Assembly (NCBI GenBank): GCA_012839205.1
Contig: DUNT01000092.1
Location: forward strand, 1-58,428
Reading direction: 5' to 3'
DNA: 58,428 bases
From: Clostridiaceae bacterium
Lineage (GTDB): Bacteria; Bacillota; Clostridia; DSM-8532
The stretch's first letter is position 1; every line of letters starts with the position of its first letter. This document shows, in pieces, positions 15,264 to 24,302 of the stretch. The notes under the pieces were generated by a model that did not search any database, had not been told where the DNA came from, and saw nothing but the letters and a program-made list of their open reading frames with translations. Position numbers and translations under genes: made by a program.

Positions 15264-18200
15264 GAGATTTTTAAGGGTATAGCCGGATCTGCCGGGTGAT
15301 TAATCTTAATTGCAAAGGAATCCTTATTATTGATGTCCTCGTCTGTAATGATGTGGACATCAAGTATTTTATCCATTTTATAGCCGGTATTCATATAGTT
15401 TATCTCGGCAAGACTCGTACTCCAGCCGTCCAGCCAACTTTCAAGCTCTTTAAGCTGCGTATCATTTCCCTCAAAGTGAATGATTATATCAATATCGCTG
15501 CCAGGCCCTGCTGTGCCTGAACCTGTACTTCCAAATAGGTAGAAACCTTTAACTCCAAATCGGCTTGAATCAATTCTTGCAGCCAATTGTTCGGCCATAT
15601 GATACCGCCATCTCCATGCCTTGTCATCACCGGTATAATCCTCGTATTCAACAACTCTTCGCTTATGGGAAAGTTTAATTTTATGAGGGGTAAGAAATCC
15701 AATAGCCTGAGACAAATCGGCATTCATACATATACTCATATTATATCCGTCAGAGACAGAAGGGATATCTATCACTTTTACAACATCTTCAAATCGTTCG
15801 TATTCCGGGAATATTGTCTTTAGAGTATTCCTGGATTTATTAAGATATTTCTCATTAAAAATAATTCCTTCATTATCGGGGTATAAGGGCAGCACCCGGA
15901 TATTAGCTTCAACAAGATCCTGGAAGAAGTGTGTGCCAAAAGATAATTCAGGCATATATCCGCTTTGCTTTTTGGCGACTTCAATTAAAGCCGCAGTATT
16001 GCAGATGTCAGCATATGTGACTGATACGCCTAATTTTATATCCCCCCGGCTTCCCCAACGGCCCGGGCCTATAAGGATAAACTGGCGTTTAGGAAGAAAG
16101 GAGTTTAACTTACCAATTATTTTACCTACTGTTTTTAAATCTTCCAGCTGGGATAATTCACTGTAATGCTCCGGGTTAACATATACAATATGAGATATAT
16201 TTTGAATAAGCCCATTTGAAATATAACGATTGGCAGTAAAAACAATATCTTTAGAGAGCACGTCCTGAGGAATAGGGGCGGGAGCAGTATCATCCCTGAT
16301 GCTTTGCGGTCTGCACTGTAGAAGATATAAATCCTTCCCGTCAGATGCAAATTCAATATCAACGGCATACCCGAGTTTTTCCTGTAAAGTCCTGATAACG
16401 GTGTTTATTTGTGTAATAAAGTGTGAATCACTTATTATGCCATCAAATGTTACAATAAGTTCATCCTTCTCAAAATCTATCTCAAAGAAATTTGGTTTTC
16501 TGATATAATCATATTCCATAACAGAAACAATTTTATTTATATTATCCATTTTATTCCCGTATTCTTTAAGCAGCTTTGATATTTCAATAGTTTCAAAAGT
16601 ATTATTCTCTAAATTGATAACATCAATCTTTTTAGGTGAATACCTCTTAATTTCATCAGGTACAATATTTACCCTGATACCAGGTTGCTGGGGTGATACA
16701 AGGATTGGAAAATCATCGGTCAAGCGGTCAACAGCCCGGGTACCCAAACCGGGAACCATCCTTAACAAACCGTCTTCCCGTTTTATTCTGGGTGACCATC
16801 TGTATTCGTTATTACTGAAAGCAACACCGGAAAACAGAGGGAAGAAGTATTTTCCGATCTTGGTACCAACAACTTGCTGAATCATTATGCCCATTTCTTC
16901 GTGAACATCCAGAAGATTTCTTTCTGCTCTGTATTGGATAGGATCGGGGCCGAAGACAGAGGCATACACCTCAATAATGGCATCCTGGAGGGCATTTAAT
17001 CTCTCTTGCTTACTACCCTGGTTGGCTAAAAACAGGCTCTTATATTTGCCTGAAAAAGAGGCACCAGTTTGATCCTCCAGCACACTGGAGCTTCTGACTA
17101 TAATTGGCGTATCTCCTAAGTCGTCCAAAGCCACTGAAAGATTATTAATAATTTCAGGCGGCAGGCTGAAACTCTTCATTAATTGTATGATATTTCTGTA
17201 TTCTAAACGTATCTCCTGAATATCTCTGTATTTTTGCTCATTCAGCTCTTCTAAATCGTTATAATGAAGAAATTTGGTTATAGTGTCTGTTGTAATATAC
17301 CAGGTCTTGGGAACTTTAATGGAATTAAGCTGAGGTAGGTTGTCTTTTTCTTTTTTTAGTATTTTATTTGCTAAGAATAGGCCGGTTCCCTTTCCTCCGA
17401 TTCGCCCCCGGCTGTCTGAGGGATAGATTATCCTGTTGATAATATCATTAAAATCGTTGTAATTTAAATACTGTGCAGCAATATTTATAAAGTCAGGTTT
17501 ATCGGATAAAAAGTTTTTTATTAAACCTACGGTAAGCCACCGGCCTTTAGGAGAAAACAGCAGTTCATCGTTCTTTGAAGATTTTTGGAATTTTCTGAGA
17601 GCCTCAATTATATTATGAAGTGACGGAGAGTTACTGCCAATTACTTTGATGAGGGAATAGGCATTCTCCTCCTGCATCCATCTTTTGATTTGGTTTTTCA
17701 GCTCCTGGGCGCCAATATATTTTTTAGCAACATTAAAAGCATTTTCACAAATTAATGTTATATCCCCCATTGGCTCTGCTGCCGCAGGATAATTTGCATA
17801 TCCGCCATCATCTGTTAAGTTATTTGTCGAACAATTAAAAAGTTCAGATGCCTCGTTTACACCCAGAATAAGAAGGTAGTTTGTAAGCTTCCTGCATATG
17901 TGAAGAAGCATACTATGATCGGTATACTTAAGAAATTCTACAAGAAATTCCCATTCCTTTACCTCATTCTCAGAGGCAGCCGGATTTGTTTTTAAATCTT
18001 CCCATCCGCTCATTACGGATTTCATCTGCCTATAAACAAGCATTTGACCTATTCTGTCTGCGACAGACTTTATCAGTTTCTTTTCTTTAAAAAGAAAATA
18101 ACCTTCATCGGTTTTTGGAACTTCCTTAATATATACAACTTCTATGTTACCTGCAATATTTCCATCTGCTTTGATATCAGATGTTTCAGAGAGGGGAGAG

Positions 18201-18433
18201 GATATAAATCCGGGGCTCTGATAACTATGGTTTTTGTATATTATTCTTGCCCGGCATAGTTCAGGGAATCTCCAGCCAGAAGGTAATACTCTGATGATTT
18301 CTTTAAGAATCTCAGGTATGGATAATTGATGGTTTTCGAGAATCTCATCAACCATATACAGGCAGTTTAACTCTTTTTCCCGTTCCTTCAGGATATCAAG
18401 TAAATTATTGGACCCAATGTTTTCATTACCCAT
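15260..18433 (-). CDS. PEP/pyruvate-binding (PPDK N-terminal) ATP-grasp protein fused to a nucleotidyltransferase
   Basis: 1057 residues. N-terminus to about 140: a GAF-like sensor segment (ELNCLYMVDEIL, then LPSGWRFPELCRARI). About 335-720: the PPDK/PEP-synthase ATP-grasp domain, seen in GGKGTGLFLANKIL, IIVRSSSVLEDQTGASFSGK and VPGLGTRAVDRLTDDFP. About 780-850: the IGPGRWGSRGDIKLG block that accompanies this domain in uncharacterised proteins. The C-terminal 94 residues form a Pol-beta-type nucleotidyltransferase: GS (968-969), D980-x-D982, and D1025, all catalytic carboxylates present. There is no phosphohistidine swivel domain and no PEP-binding barrel, so it is not a complete PEP synthase. 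It may transfer phosphate or nucleotides to a protein or RNA. Minus strand, with its own leader (18437-18488). Confidence 0.75.
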   Translation of the reverse strand: MGNENIGSNNLLDILKEREKELNCLYMVDEILENHQLSIPEILKEIIRVLPSGWRFPELCRARIIYKNHSYQSPGFISSPLSETSDIKADGNIAGNIEVVYIKEVPKTDEGYFLFKEKKLIKSVADRIGQMLVYRQMKSVMSGWEDLKTNPAASENEVKEWEFLVEFLKYTDHSMLLHICRKLTNYLLILGVNEASELFNCSTNNLTDDGGYANYPAAAEPMGDITLICENAFNVAKKYIGAQELKNQIKRWMQEENAYSLIKVIGSNSPSLHNIIEALRKFQKSSKNDELLFSPKGRWLTVGLIKNFLSDKPDFINIAAQYLNYNDFNDIINRIIYPSDSRGRIGGKGTGLFLANKILKKEKDNLPQLNSIKVPKTWYITTDTITKFLHYNDLEELNEQKYRDIQEIRLEYRNIIQLMKSFSLPPEIINNLSVALDDLGDTPIIVRSSSVLEDQTGASFSGKYKSLFLANQGSKQERLNALQDAIIEVYASVFGPDPIQYRAERNLLDVHEEMGIMIQQVVGTKIGKYFFPLFSGVAFSNNEYRWSPRIKREDGLLRMVPGLGTRAVDRLTDDFPILVSPQQPGIRVNIVPDEIKRYSPKKIDVINLENNTFETIEISKLLKEYGNKMDNINKIVSVMEYDYIRKPNFFEIDFEKDELIVTFDGIISDSHFITQINTVIRTLQEKLGYAVDIEFASDGKDLYLLQCRPQSIRDDTAPAPIPQDVLSKDIVFTANRYISNGLIQNISHIVYVNPEHYSELSQLEDLKTVGKIIGKLNSFLPKRQFILIGPGRWGSRGDIKLGVSVTYADICNTAALIEVAKKQSGYMPELSFGTHFFQDLVEANIRVLPLYPDNEGIIFNEKYLNKSRNTLKTIFPEYERFEDVVKVIDIPSVSDGYNMSICMNADLSQAIGFLTPHKIKLSHKRRVVEYEDYTGDDKAWRWRYHMAEQLAARIDSSRFGVKGFYLFGSTGSGTAGPGSDIDIIIHFEGNDTQLKELESWLDGWSTSLAEINYMNTGYKMDKILDVHIITDEDINNKDSFAIKINHPADPAIPLKIS

Positions 18434-18436
18434 AAT

Positions 18437-18454
18437 ATAAAGGTCTCCCTTTAT
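18437..18454 (-). promoter_or_regulatory. GAGA-tetraloop hairpin covering the ribosome site of the PPDK-like gene
   Basis: In the minus-strand transcript ATAAAGG and CCTTTAT form a 7-bp stem closed by a GAGA (GNRA) tetraloop. The only Shine-Dalgarno-like sequence before the ATG at 18433, GGGAG, lies in the loop and upper stem, 11 bases from the start. The hairpin could therefore limit translation. Confidence 0.5.
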
Positions 18455-18462
18455 TAAAAACT

Positions 18463-18488
18463 GGAGGTTGGAAAAATTACCAACCTCC
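18463..18488 (-). terminator. Intrinsic terminator after gdhA (minus strand), possibly also leader attenuator
   Basis: GGAGGTTGG (18463-18471) and CCAACCTCC (18480-18488) form a perfect 9-bp stem with an 8-base loop. On the minus strand it is followed by AGTTTTTAATAAA. It lies 120 bases after the gdhA stop. A minus-strand extended -10 (TGGTATAAT, about 18489-18499) sits just upstream, so a transcript from it would begin at the hairpin itself. Confidence 0.75.
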
Positions 18489-18608
18489 TATATTATACCA
18501 TAAAACCATAAAGCAATTTATAACTTTAAGCCGCCAGTGGACGGCGTTACCGCATGCTATGCATACGTTGGCTGCTTAATGATTCAATATTAAATATTAT
18601 TTATTAAA

Positions 18609-19895
18609 TTAAACCCATCCGCGGCTCTTAACAGCCTGCGCTACGCGGTTAATAGCAATTACATAGGCAGCATCACGCATCCGTAACTTCTTATTCTCTG
18701 CAAGCTCGTAAACTGATTTAAAAGCTGAGGTCATCTTTATTTTGAGTTTCGCAAGAACCTCATCTTTTTCCCAATAGTAATTCTGATTTGACTGAACCTG
18801 TTCAAAATAGCTGCAGGTTACGCCACCGGCATTAGCTAAGAAGTCAGGAATAACAAAGATATTTCTTTCGTTGATTACCTTGTCAGCATCGGGGGTTGTA
18901 GGTCCGTTAGCCGCTTCGCAAATAACCTTAACCTGTTTACTGATTTTTTGAACATTTTCAATGGTTATCTGATTCTCTAAAGCTGCGGGAATCAATATAT
19001 CAACATCCTGCTCAATCCATGCATTACCGGGAAGAACTTCATATCCCAGACCCTTTGCTTTATCTTTATCGATAGTACCATATGAGTCTGTGATATTTAC
19101 CAGTGCATCTATGTCCATGCCATCAAGCTTACGGAAGGTATAAGCCTTTTTGTCAGCTTCATCCCAGCAGGAAATAGCAACGACCTTACCGCCTAATTGC
19201 TGATATAATCTGACGGCATATTGAGCTACATTGCCGAAACCTTGGAAACTGGCAGTAGTATTTTCAACAGGAATATTAAGATAATTTAATGCTTCATTCA
19301 GAACATAAATAACTCCAAAACCCGTTGCTTCTGTCCTTCCTAAAGAACCGCCCATGCCAACCGGTTTACCAGTAATAAATCCGGGGTTTCTGCTTCCGTG
19401 AATAGTTTCATATTCATCCAACATCCAGAGCATATGCTTTGCATTTGTCATAACATCAGGGGCAGGAACATCAGTATTTGGACCAACATTTCTGGCCAAC
19501 TGACGTACATAGCCACGGCATAACCTTTCCTGTTCACGTTCTGTAAGATTTCTAGGGTCACAGACAACTCCGCCTTTACCTCCGCCTAAGGGGATGTCTA
19601 CGACTGAGCATTTCCAGGTCATCCACATAGACAGGGCACGGATTGTATCAATTGTCTCCATTGGATGGAAACGAATACCGCCCTTGGCAGGACCTCTTGC
19701 GTCATTATGCTGTACTCTGAACCCCTTAAAGACTTTAGTGGTACCGTCATCCATTTTTACGGGAATTGTGAAATGATATTCGCGCATAGGCTGGCGCAGA
19801 AGCTCGCAGGTTGCGGCATCAAGGTCTAACTTTGAGGCAACCGAGTCGAATTGTTGTTGTGCTATCTCATAAGGATTATAAGATGAAGTACTCAT
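18609..19895 (-). CDS. gdhA: NAD(P)-dependent glutamate dehydrogenase
   Basis: 428 residues, the normal length of hexameric Glu/Leu/Phe/Val dehydrogenases. GPAKGGIRFHP contains the glutamate-binding lysine region, DIPLGGGKGGVVCDP the catalytic lysine, and NTDVPAPDVMT the active-site Asp. GFGNVAQYAVRLYQQLGGKV is the Rossmann nucleotide-binding loop, without the basic residues expected for NADPH, which suggests NAD. It deaminates glutamate to 2-oxoglutarate and ammonium in amino-acid fermentation. 2-Oxoglutarate could feed the Kor oxidoreductase at the right end of the window. TTGGAGG lies 11 bases before the ATG. A terminator follows at 18463-18488. Confidence 0.95.
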   Translation of the reverse strand: MSTSSYNPYEIAQQQFDSVASKLDLDAATCELLRQPMREYHFTIPVKMDDGTTKVFKGFRVQHNDARGPAKGGIRFHPMETIDTIRALSMWMTWKCSVVDIPLGGGKGGVVCDPRNLTEREQERLCRGYVRQLARNVGPNTDVPAPDVMTNAKHMLWMLDEYETIHGSRNPGFITGKPVGMGGSLGRTEATGFGVIYVLNEALNYLNIPVENTTASFQGFGNVAQYAVRLYQQLGGKVVAISCWDEADKKAYTFRKLDGMDIDALVNITDSYGTIDKDKAKGLGYEVLPGNAWIEQDVDILIPAALENQITIENVQKISKQVKVICEAANGPTTPDADKVINERNIFVIPDFLANAGGVTCSYFEQVQSNQNYYWEKDEVLAKLKIKMTSAFKSVYELAENKKLRMRDAAYVIAINRVAQAVKSRGWV

Positions 19896-20311
19896 TTTTG
19901 TTTGGCCTCCAATATTATTAATAAATTTTGGTTAGGACACAGGGCTTAAAAAAGACCCAGGGGATACTGCAAAATGATTTTTTATTAATAACAAATTGCA
20001 AAATAAATGAATATATCATTAAAAAAGAAACATTCCAGTTTGTCTCCAGTATCTTTCAAAAACCCGAACCATACATATCATATCAATGCAAATTCGATGT
20101 GTCAACCATTGGATATTAAGGAAATGTACATGAAACTTACAAAAAGGTTTCTTTCAAATTTTCACATGATTACTTCTTTTAGATTCCTCTGTACTAAACA
20201 AGTTTTATATCAAAAAAAAAAGAAATAAAGACTAAATATTTTGAATTATCCTCAAGAATAATGATAAATTTCATGATATACTATAATTAAAAAATCAAAG
20301 AGGGTAAGTGT
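19896..20311. other. Divergent intergenic region between gdhA and a hypothetical gene
   Basis: 416 bases, very AT-rich. It must hold the minus-strand gdhA promoter and the plus-strand promoter of the next gene. For the latter, TATAAT at about 20282 lies 24 bases before the AGAGGG ribosome site, but no convincing -35 is seen. An imperfect inverted repeat GGGCTT(A)6GACCC occurs at about 19942. Short frames here have atypical composition and no ribosome sites, so I do not call genes. Confidence 0.4.
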
Positions 20312-20836
20312 ATGAAACAGTATTTGACTCTTGAAGATTTAAATTCTTTAACATTCAGCCAAAAACAAGCACTTAAATTACTCTGGCTTCCTGCTGTAAA
20401 CGATAGGGCTGTTGCATCTGTCTGTAAGGATGCAGAAAATGATATATATGAAGATCTTGAATTTGTGGTGGGCGAGGTCATTATTTCCGAAAGGGGTACT
20501 ATCACTTTAAAAAGACTGAGGATGCCTGAGGAATTAACCGATGATGAAGAAATTCCTGCAAATGAGGAAGAATCCCCAGAAGAGGTTTTCTATGATGTTT
20601 TTGATCCTGGGGACTATTTCTTAAAAGAAAACTGCCTGCCATTATTCAACATAGGTCAGCTTATTAATTGTCTAAGAAATACAAAGGCCGGACAAGGCGG
20701 CTTTAGCCTGGATATTCCGCCCGCCAGCGGCATTGAGGCCGAAGAAGGCTATCGAATCAGTGACAGGTTCGGTGAAGTCGACAGGGATGATGAATTGATA
20801 GATCTTCTTTTTAAGATTCTAAAAGAACAATTATAA
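20312..20836 (+). CDS. Acidic hypothetical protein
   Basis: 174 residues, strongly acidic in the middle (LTDDEEIPANEEESPEEVFYDVFDPGDYF), with no signal peptide or membrane helix. It therefore acts in the cytoplasm. The N-terminal half reads as a short alpha/beta domain (LTLEDLNSLTFSQKQALKLLW). Near the C-terminus, LFNIGQLINCLRNTKAGQ resembles segments of clostridial hypothetical proteins of the same size. I do not recognise a function. It is monocistronic with a clear ribosome site (AGAGGGTAAGTGT before ATG) and a strong terminator 40 bases after the stop. Confidence 0.65.
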   Translation: MKQYLTLEDLNSLTFSQKQALKLLWLPAVNDRAVASVCKDAENDIYEDLEFVVGEVIISERGTITLKRLRMPEELTDDEEIPANEEESPEEVFYDVFDPGDYFLKENCLPLFNIGQLINCLRNTKAGQGGFSLDIPPASGIEAEEGYRISDRFGEVDRDDELIDLLFKILKEQL

Positions 20837-20874
20837 CAGATAAGAACCATATATTACCTAATGGTATCAAAGTG

Positions 20875-20912
20875 CAAAAAAGCAGCCGGCTGAGTAACCG
20901 ACTGCTTTTTTG
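20875..20912. terminator. Strong bidirectional terminator
   Basis: AAAAAAGCAG-C-CGG pairs with CCG-A-CTGCTTTTTT around the loop CTGAGTAA, with one mismatch. T runs are present on both strands, so it can end the hypothetical gene on the plus strand and the tRNA-Arg transcript on the minus strand. Confidence 0.85.
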
Positions 20913-20942
20913 TACCCCGCACATATGTGGCAGGGATTCCCT

Positions 20943-21019
20943 TGGCGTGCCAGAGATGATTCGAACACCCGACCGACGGATTAGAAGTCCGTTGCTCTAT
21001 CCTGCTGAGCTACTGGCAC
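20943..21019 (-). tRNA. tRNA-Arg (anticodon TCT)
   Basis: On the minus strand all four arms fold. Acceptor GTGCCAG pairs with CTGGCAC; the D arm is GCTCAGCAGGATAGAGC; the anticodon stem ACGGA/TCCGT carries the loop CTTCTAA with anticodon TCT; the T arm has TTCGAAT. The discriminator is G and CCA is encoded (20943-20945). It reads AGA, the common arginine codon of low-GC genomes. It appears single, with no neighbouring tRNA. Confidence 0.95.
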
Positions 21020-21411
21020 ATGTCAGAGCGACTTTATTATTATACAAATGACTTAATACTTTGTCAAGAATGTTATTATAATTATATTTAGCCAAACAAT
21101 AGCTTAGTTTGCTGCTTTCCAGTATGCTTCTTAATTCACGATTATCATTGAACTTTGGCCTCATACGTAAACATTGTATAATACCGCCGGTATCGATTGT
21201 ATATTTGCTGTACTCTGTTTAGGATGCAGATTGCCTTGGGCCTGAAATTAATAAATAATATCAATTTGATTTTACCAATGATATATTAACTTAAACAAAA
21301 GTCAATTATATACACAATAATAGAATAGTATGTGAGAGTACTAATTGTTGTCCTGCCATCTTTGTATTAGTATAATCAAAGAGAAGACAGGAAGAAAAAG
21401 GAGAGAAGTAT
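21020..21411. other. AT-rich intergenic stretch with promoter for the M3 peptidase
   Basis: No gene-like frame. The only feature I can support is a promoter at its end: TTGTCC (21348-21353), 17 bases, TATAAT (21371-21376), with a 35-base leader carrying AAGGAGAG before the ATG at 21412. The minus-strand tRNA promoter must also lie within the first 100 bases. Confidence 0.5.
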
Positions 21412-23097
21412 ATGAAATTTTCTGAAATGCTGTATAAGAGACCTGATATAAAAGCTTATATAACTGAAGTAAATAAGCTGATCGAAAGAGTAAAAAATGC
21501 AAAATCTTCTGAAGAGCAGCTTTTGGCACATAAAGAGTTTACTGTTTTAACAGATAAATTAAGTACAATGAGCACCATAGCTCATATCCGCAATACAATG
21601 AACACTGAAGATTCTTTCTATGACAGGGAAAAGGACTTTTTTGATGAAAACAGCCCATTAATAGAAAACTCTACAGCAGAATTCTACAGAGCCTTTGTAT
21701 CGTCCAATTTTAGAAAAGAACTGGAGGAGAAACTTGGTAAGCTGCTTTTTGAGAACGCCGAGTTAGAACTTAAAGCTATTGATCCGGCAATTATACCTGA
21801 GTTACAAGAGGAGAACAGGTTGGTGAGCGAGTATATTAAGTTAATAGCATCAGCTCAGCTGGAATTTGACGGAAAAAAACTTAACTTGTCACAACTTCGT
21901 TTGTATATGGAGTCGCCGGATAGAGAGATTCGAAAGGATGCATATAAAAAACGAACAGAATTTTTTGAAGAAAACAAGGCGAAACTTGATGAGATTTATG
22001 ACAAATTAGTAAAAGTACGTACTAAGATGGCTAAAAAGCTGGGATTTGAGAACTTTGTAGAGCTGGGTTATATAAGAATGGGTAGAAACTGTTATGGTCC
22101 CAAAGAAGTTTCTGCCTTCAGAGAACAGGTAAAAAAGCACATGGTTCCTCTTTCCCGGAAACTTAATGAAAAACAAAAGGAGCGGCTGGGATTAAAAAAA
22201 CTCACCTTCATTGATGCTCCTCTGTATTTTAAGGATGGAAACCCGAAACCTGAAGGAACACCCGAAGAAATATTTAGAGCCGGCCAGAAAATGTATGATG
22301 AGCTGTCGGGAGAGACAAGCGAGTTCTTCCGTTTTATGCTGGAAAATGAGCTATTGGATTGTTTAAGCCGCAAAGGCAAAGCTGCAGGCGGCTACATGAC
22401 CTATATTCCTGATTATAAATCACCGTTTATTTTCGCCAACTTTAACAAAACCAGCGGTGATATTGATGTTTTAACTCATGAGGCAGGTCATGCCTTTAAT
22501 GGCTATCTGGCTAAGGATATAGAAATAAGTGAATACAGAACTGCTACTATGGAAACCTGTGAGGTTCATTCCATGAGTATGGAGTTTTTTACCATGCCGT
22601 GGATGAAGCTGTTTTTCGGCGACAGGGCAGAAGAGTATAAGTATATGCATTTAGCATCGGCCATCAATTTTATACCATACGGATGTGCTGTAGATGAATT
22701 TCAGCATGAAGTATATATGAACCCCGGTATGACGCCTGATGAGCGAAAGGCTGTGTGGAAGCGTATCGAAAGTAAATATCAGCCGGATTTGGATTATGAG
22801 GATGACCCATTCTTTGGGAAAGGAGGACGCTGGCAGGCTCAAACCCATATTTACAGTTCACCCTTCTACTATATTGACTATTGCCTGGCACAGACCTGCG
22901 CTCTCCAGTTTAGAAATCTGATCTCTGAAGACTATAAGGCTGCCTGGGAAAAATATCTCAGCTTTAGCAAGAAAGCCGGCACGATGACCTTTACAGATCT
23001 TTTAAAGACTTCCGGCCTTCGGTCCCCAATGGAGGAAGGGTGCATTAAAGATATATGTGAAGGCGCTGAAGAAGCAATAAGACAAATAATAATTTGA
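21412..23097 (+). CDS. M3 family oligoendopeptidase (PepF-like)
   Basis: 561 residues, a soluble zinc metallopeptidase. The zinc-binding HEAGH motif is at residues 356-360 in DVLTHEAGHAFN, and ETCEVHSMSMEFF downstream contains the glutamate that is the third zinc ligand. Length and architecture fit the M3B oligoendopeptidase branch, which trims oligopeptides of roughly 6-20 residues in the cytoplasm. No signal peptide is present. Start ATG follows AAGGAGAGAAGTAT. It stands alone; the pilus operon starts 150 bases later. Confidence 0.92.
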   Translation: MKFSEMLYKRPDIKAYITEVNKLIERVKNAKSSEEQLLAHKEFTVLTDKLSTMSTIAHIRNTMNTEDSFYDREKDFFDENSPLIENSTAEFYRAFVSSNFRKELEEKLGKLLFENAELELKAIDPAIIPELQEENRLVSEYIKLIASAQLEFDGKKLNLSQLRLYMESPDREIRKDAYKKRTEFFEENKAKLDEIYDKLVKVRTKMAKKLGFENFVELGYIRMGRNCYGPKEVSAFREQVKKHMVPLSRKLNEKQKERLGLKKLTFIDAPLYFKDGNPKPEGTPEEIFRAGQKMYDELSGETSEFFRFMLENELLDCLSRKGKAAGGYMTYIPDYKSPFIFANFNKTSGDIDVLTHEAGHAFNGYLAKDIEISEYRTATMETCEVHSMSMEFFTMPWMKLFFGDRAEEYKYMHLASAINFIPYGCAVDEFQHEVYMNPGMTPDERKAVWKRIESKYQPDLDYEDDPFFGKGGRWQAQTHIYSSPFYYIDYCLAQTCALQFRNLISEDYKAAWEKYLSFSKKAGTMTFTDLLKTSGLRSPMEEGCIKDICEGAEEAIRQIII

Positions 23098-23247
23098 TTT
23101 TTTGAATGTGAATATAATAATGTTGATTTATCGGATAATAAAAGCGTGAAATGCAATATTTTGCAGATAAATAGTATTATTTGGCTGTTAAAAATGTTAT
23201 GATAATAGAAATAATATCACACCTAAAACTGGAGTGAAAAACAGATT

Positions 23248-24291
23248 ATGAAAAAAAGAGTATTCAGTGCGATGGAGCTTTCCCTGCTTTGTCATCAGAT
23301 GGAACAGTTTTTTAAATCAGGAGTTAGCCCTTTAGAGGGAATACCTGTACTATCTGAAGAAATAACCAATGCCCGGTTAAAAAAATCAATGGAATTCATT
23401 TCTGAAAAGATAATTGAAGGCATGTCATTGTATCAGGCATTTTTAGAAGAAGGAAGTTTTCCTGATTATATGCTGCAGATGATCAGGATTGGTGAACTGA
23501 CAGGCAAACTTGACACTGTCATGGAAAACCTCTCGGTTTACTATGAAAACGAATCAGACCTAAATAAAGAAATTAAAAATGCTATTACATATCCGGTTAT
23601 ATTATCGTTGCTTATTATTGGTATTATTGGGCTTATGATTTATAAGGTTATACCTGTCTTTGATGAAATTTTCCAAGGCCTTGGCGGCCAGATGCCAAAA
23701 GAAGCACAGGTTATCCTTTTATTCACCATATCCCTTAAAAAAATCTTTTTATGGTTTCTCATTATATCGGTATTTGTTATTTTGATAATTATAATATTTG
23801 CTAAAACAAAAAAAGGGAAACTTGTGTTTGATGAGTTTAAAGTAAAGAATCCGGTGACGGGCTTATTGTATCGAAAAGTAATATCATACAGAATTGGCAT
23901 GGGTCTTGATCTCACAATCCAAAGCGGTATGAATACAATTGACAGCTTTAATCTGGTTAAAGGGTTAATTGATAATAAATATGTTGCAAATGTGCTGGAA
24001 GGTGTATCCCAAAATATTGCAAACGGCGAATCATTTTCAGACGCTATCAAAGATTCAAAAGTTTTTCCTGAGCTTTTTTCAAGAATGATTAAGACTGGCG
24101 AACGCACAGGAAAAATGAACGATACTATAAAAAAATTAACAAGGATTTACGGAAAGGAATCAGAGATATCTTTAAAAAGGTTCAGTAAAACCATAGAACC
24201 TGCATTAGTTGCGATACTGTCAGTTATTCTGGGAATGGTGCTTCTGTCGGTTCTCTTGCCGCTTATTGGAATAATGTCTTCTATAGGATAG
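23248..24291 (+). CDS. pilC: Type II secretion / type IV pilus inner-membrane platform protein (GspF/PilC family)
   Basis: 347 residues with two GspF cytoplasmic domains. The first (about 8-115) ends MIRIGELTGKLDTVMENLSV and the second (about 215-320) ends MIKTGERTGKMNDTIKKL, each with the family's G-E-x-T-G-K hallmark. Membrane helices lie at about 116-140, 168-195 and 322-345. It is the platform on which pilin subunits are assembled or extracted. It is the first gene of a tightly spaced operon running to the PilT ATPase at 27142. No assembly ATPase (PilB/GspE) lies upstream, where one is commonly found. Confidence 0.88.
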   Translation: MKKRVFSAMELSLLCHQMEQFFKSGVSPLEGIPVLSEEITNARLKKSMEFISEKIIEGMSLYQAFLEEGSFPDYMLQMIRIGELTGKLDTVMENLSVYYENESDLNKEIKNAITYPVILSLLIIGIIGLMIYKVIPVFDEIFQGLGGQMPKEAQVILLFTISLKKIFLWFLIISVFVILIIIIFAKTKKGKLVFDEFKVKNPVTGLLYRKVISYRIGMGLDLTIQSGMNTIDSFNLVKGLIDNKYVANVLEGVSQNIANGESFSDAIKDSKVFPELFSRMIKTGERTGKMNDTIKKLTRIYGKESEISLKRFSKTIEPALVAILSVILGMVLLSVLLPLIGIMSSIG

Positions 24292-24302
24292 GAGTCTTTG
24301 AT

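Noticed and set aside
15260-18433. Phosphoenolpyruvate synthase or pyruvate phosphate dikinase
   Set aside because: The phosphohistidine swivel domain and PEP/pyruvate-binding barrel are absent and the C-terminus is a nucleotidyltransferase.
19928-20228. Small genes in the gdhA upstream gap
   Set aside because: The two overlapping plus-strand frames lack ribosome sites, have low-complexity ends and overlap the probable gdhA promoter.
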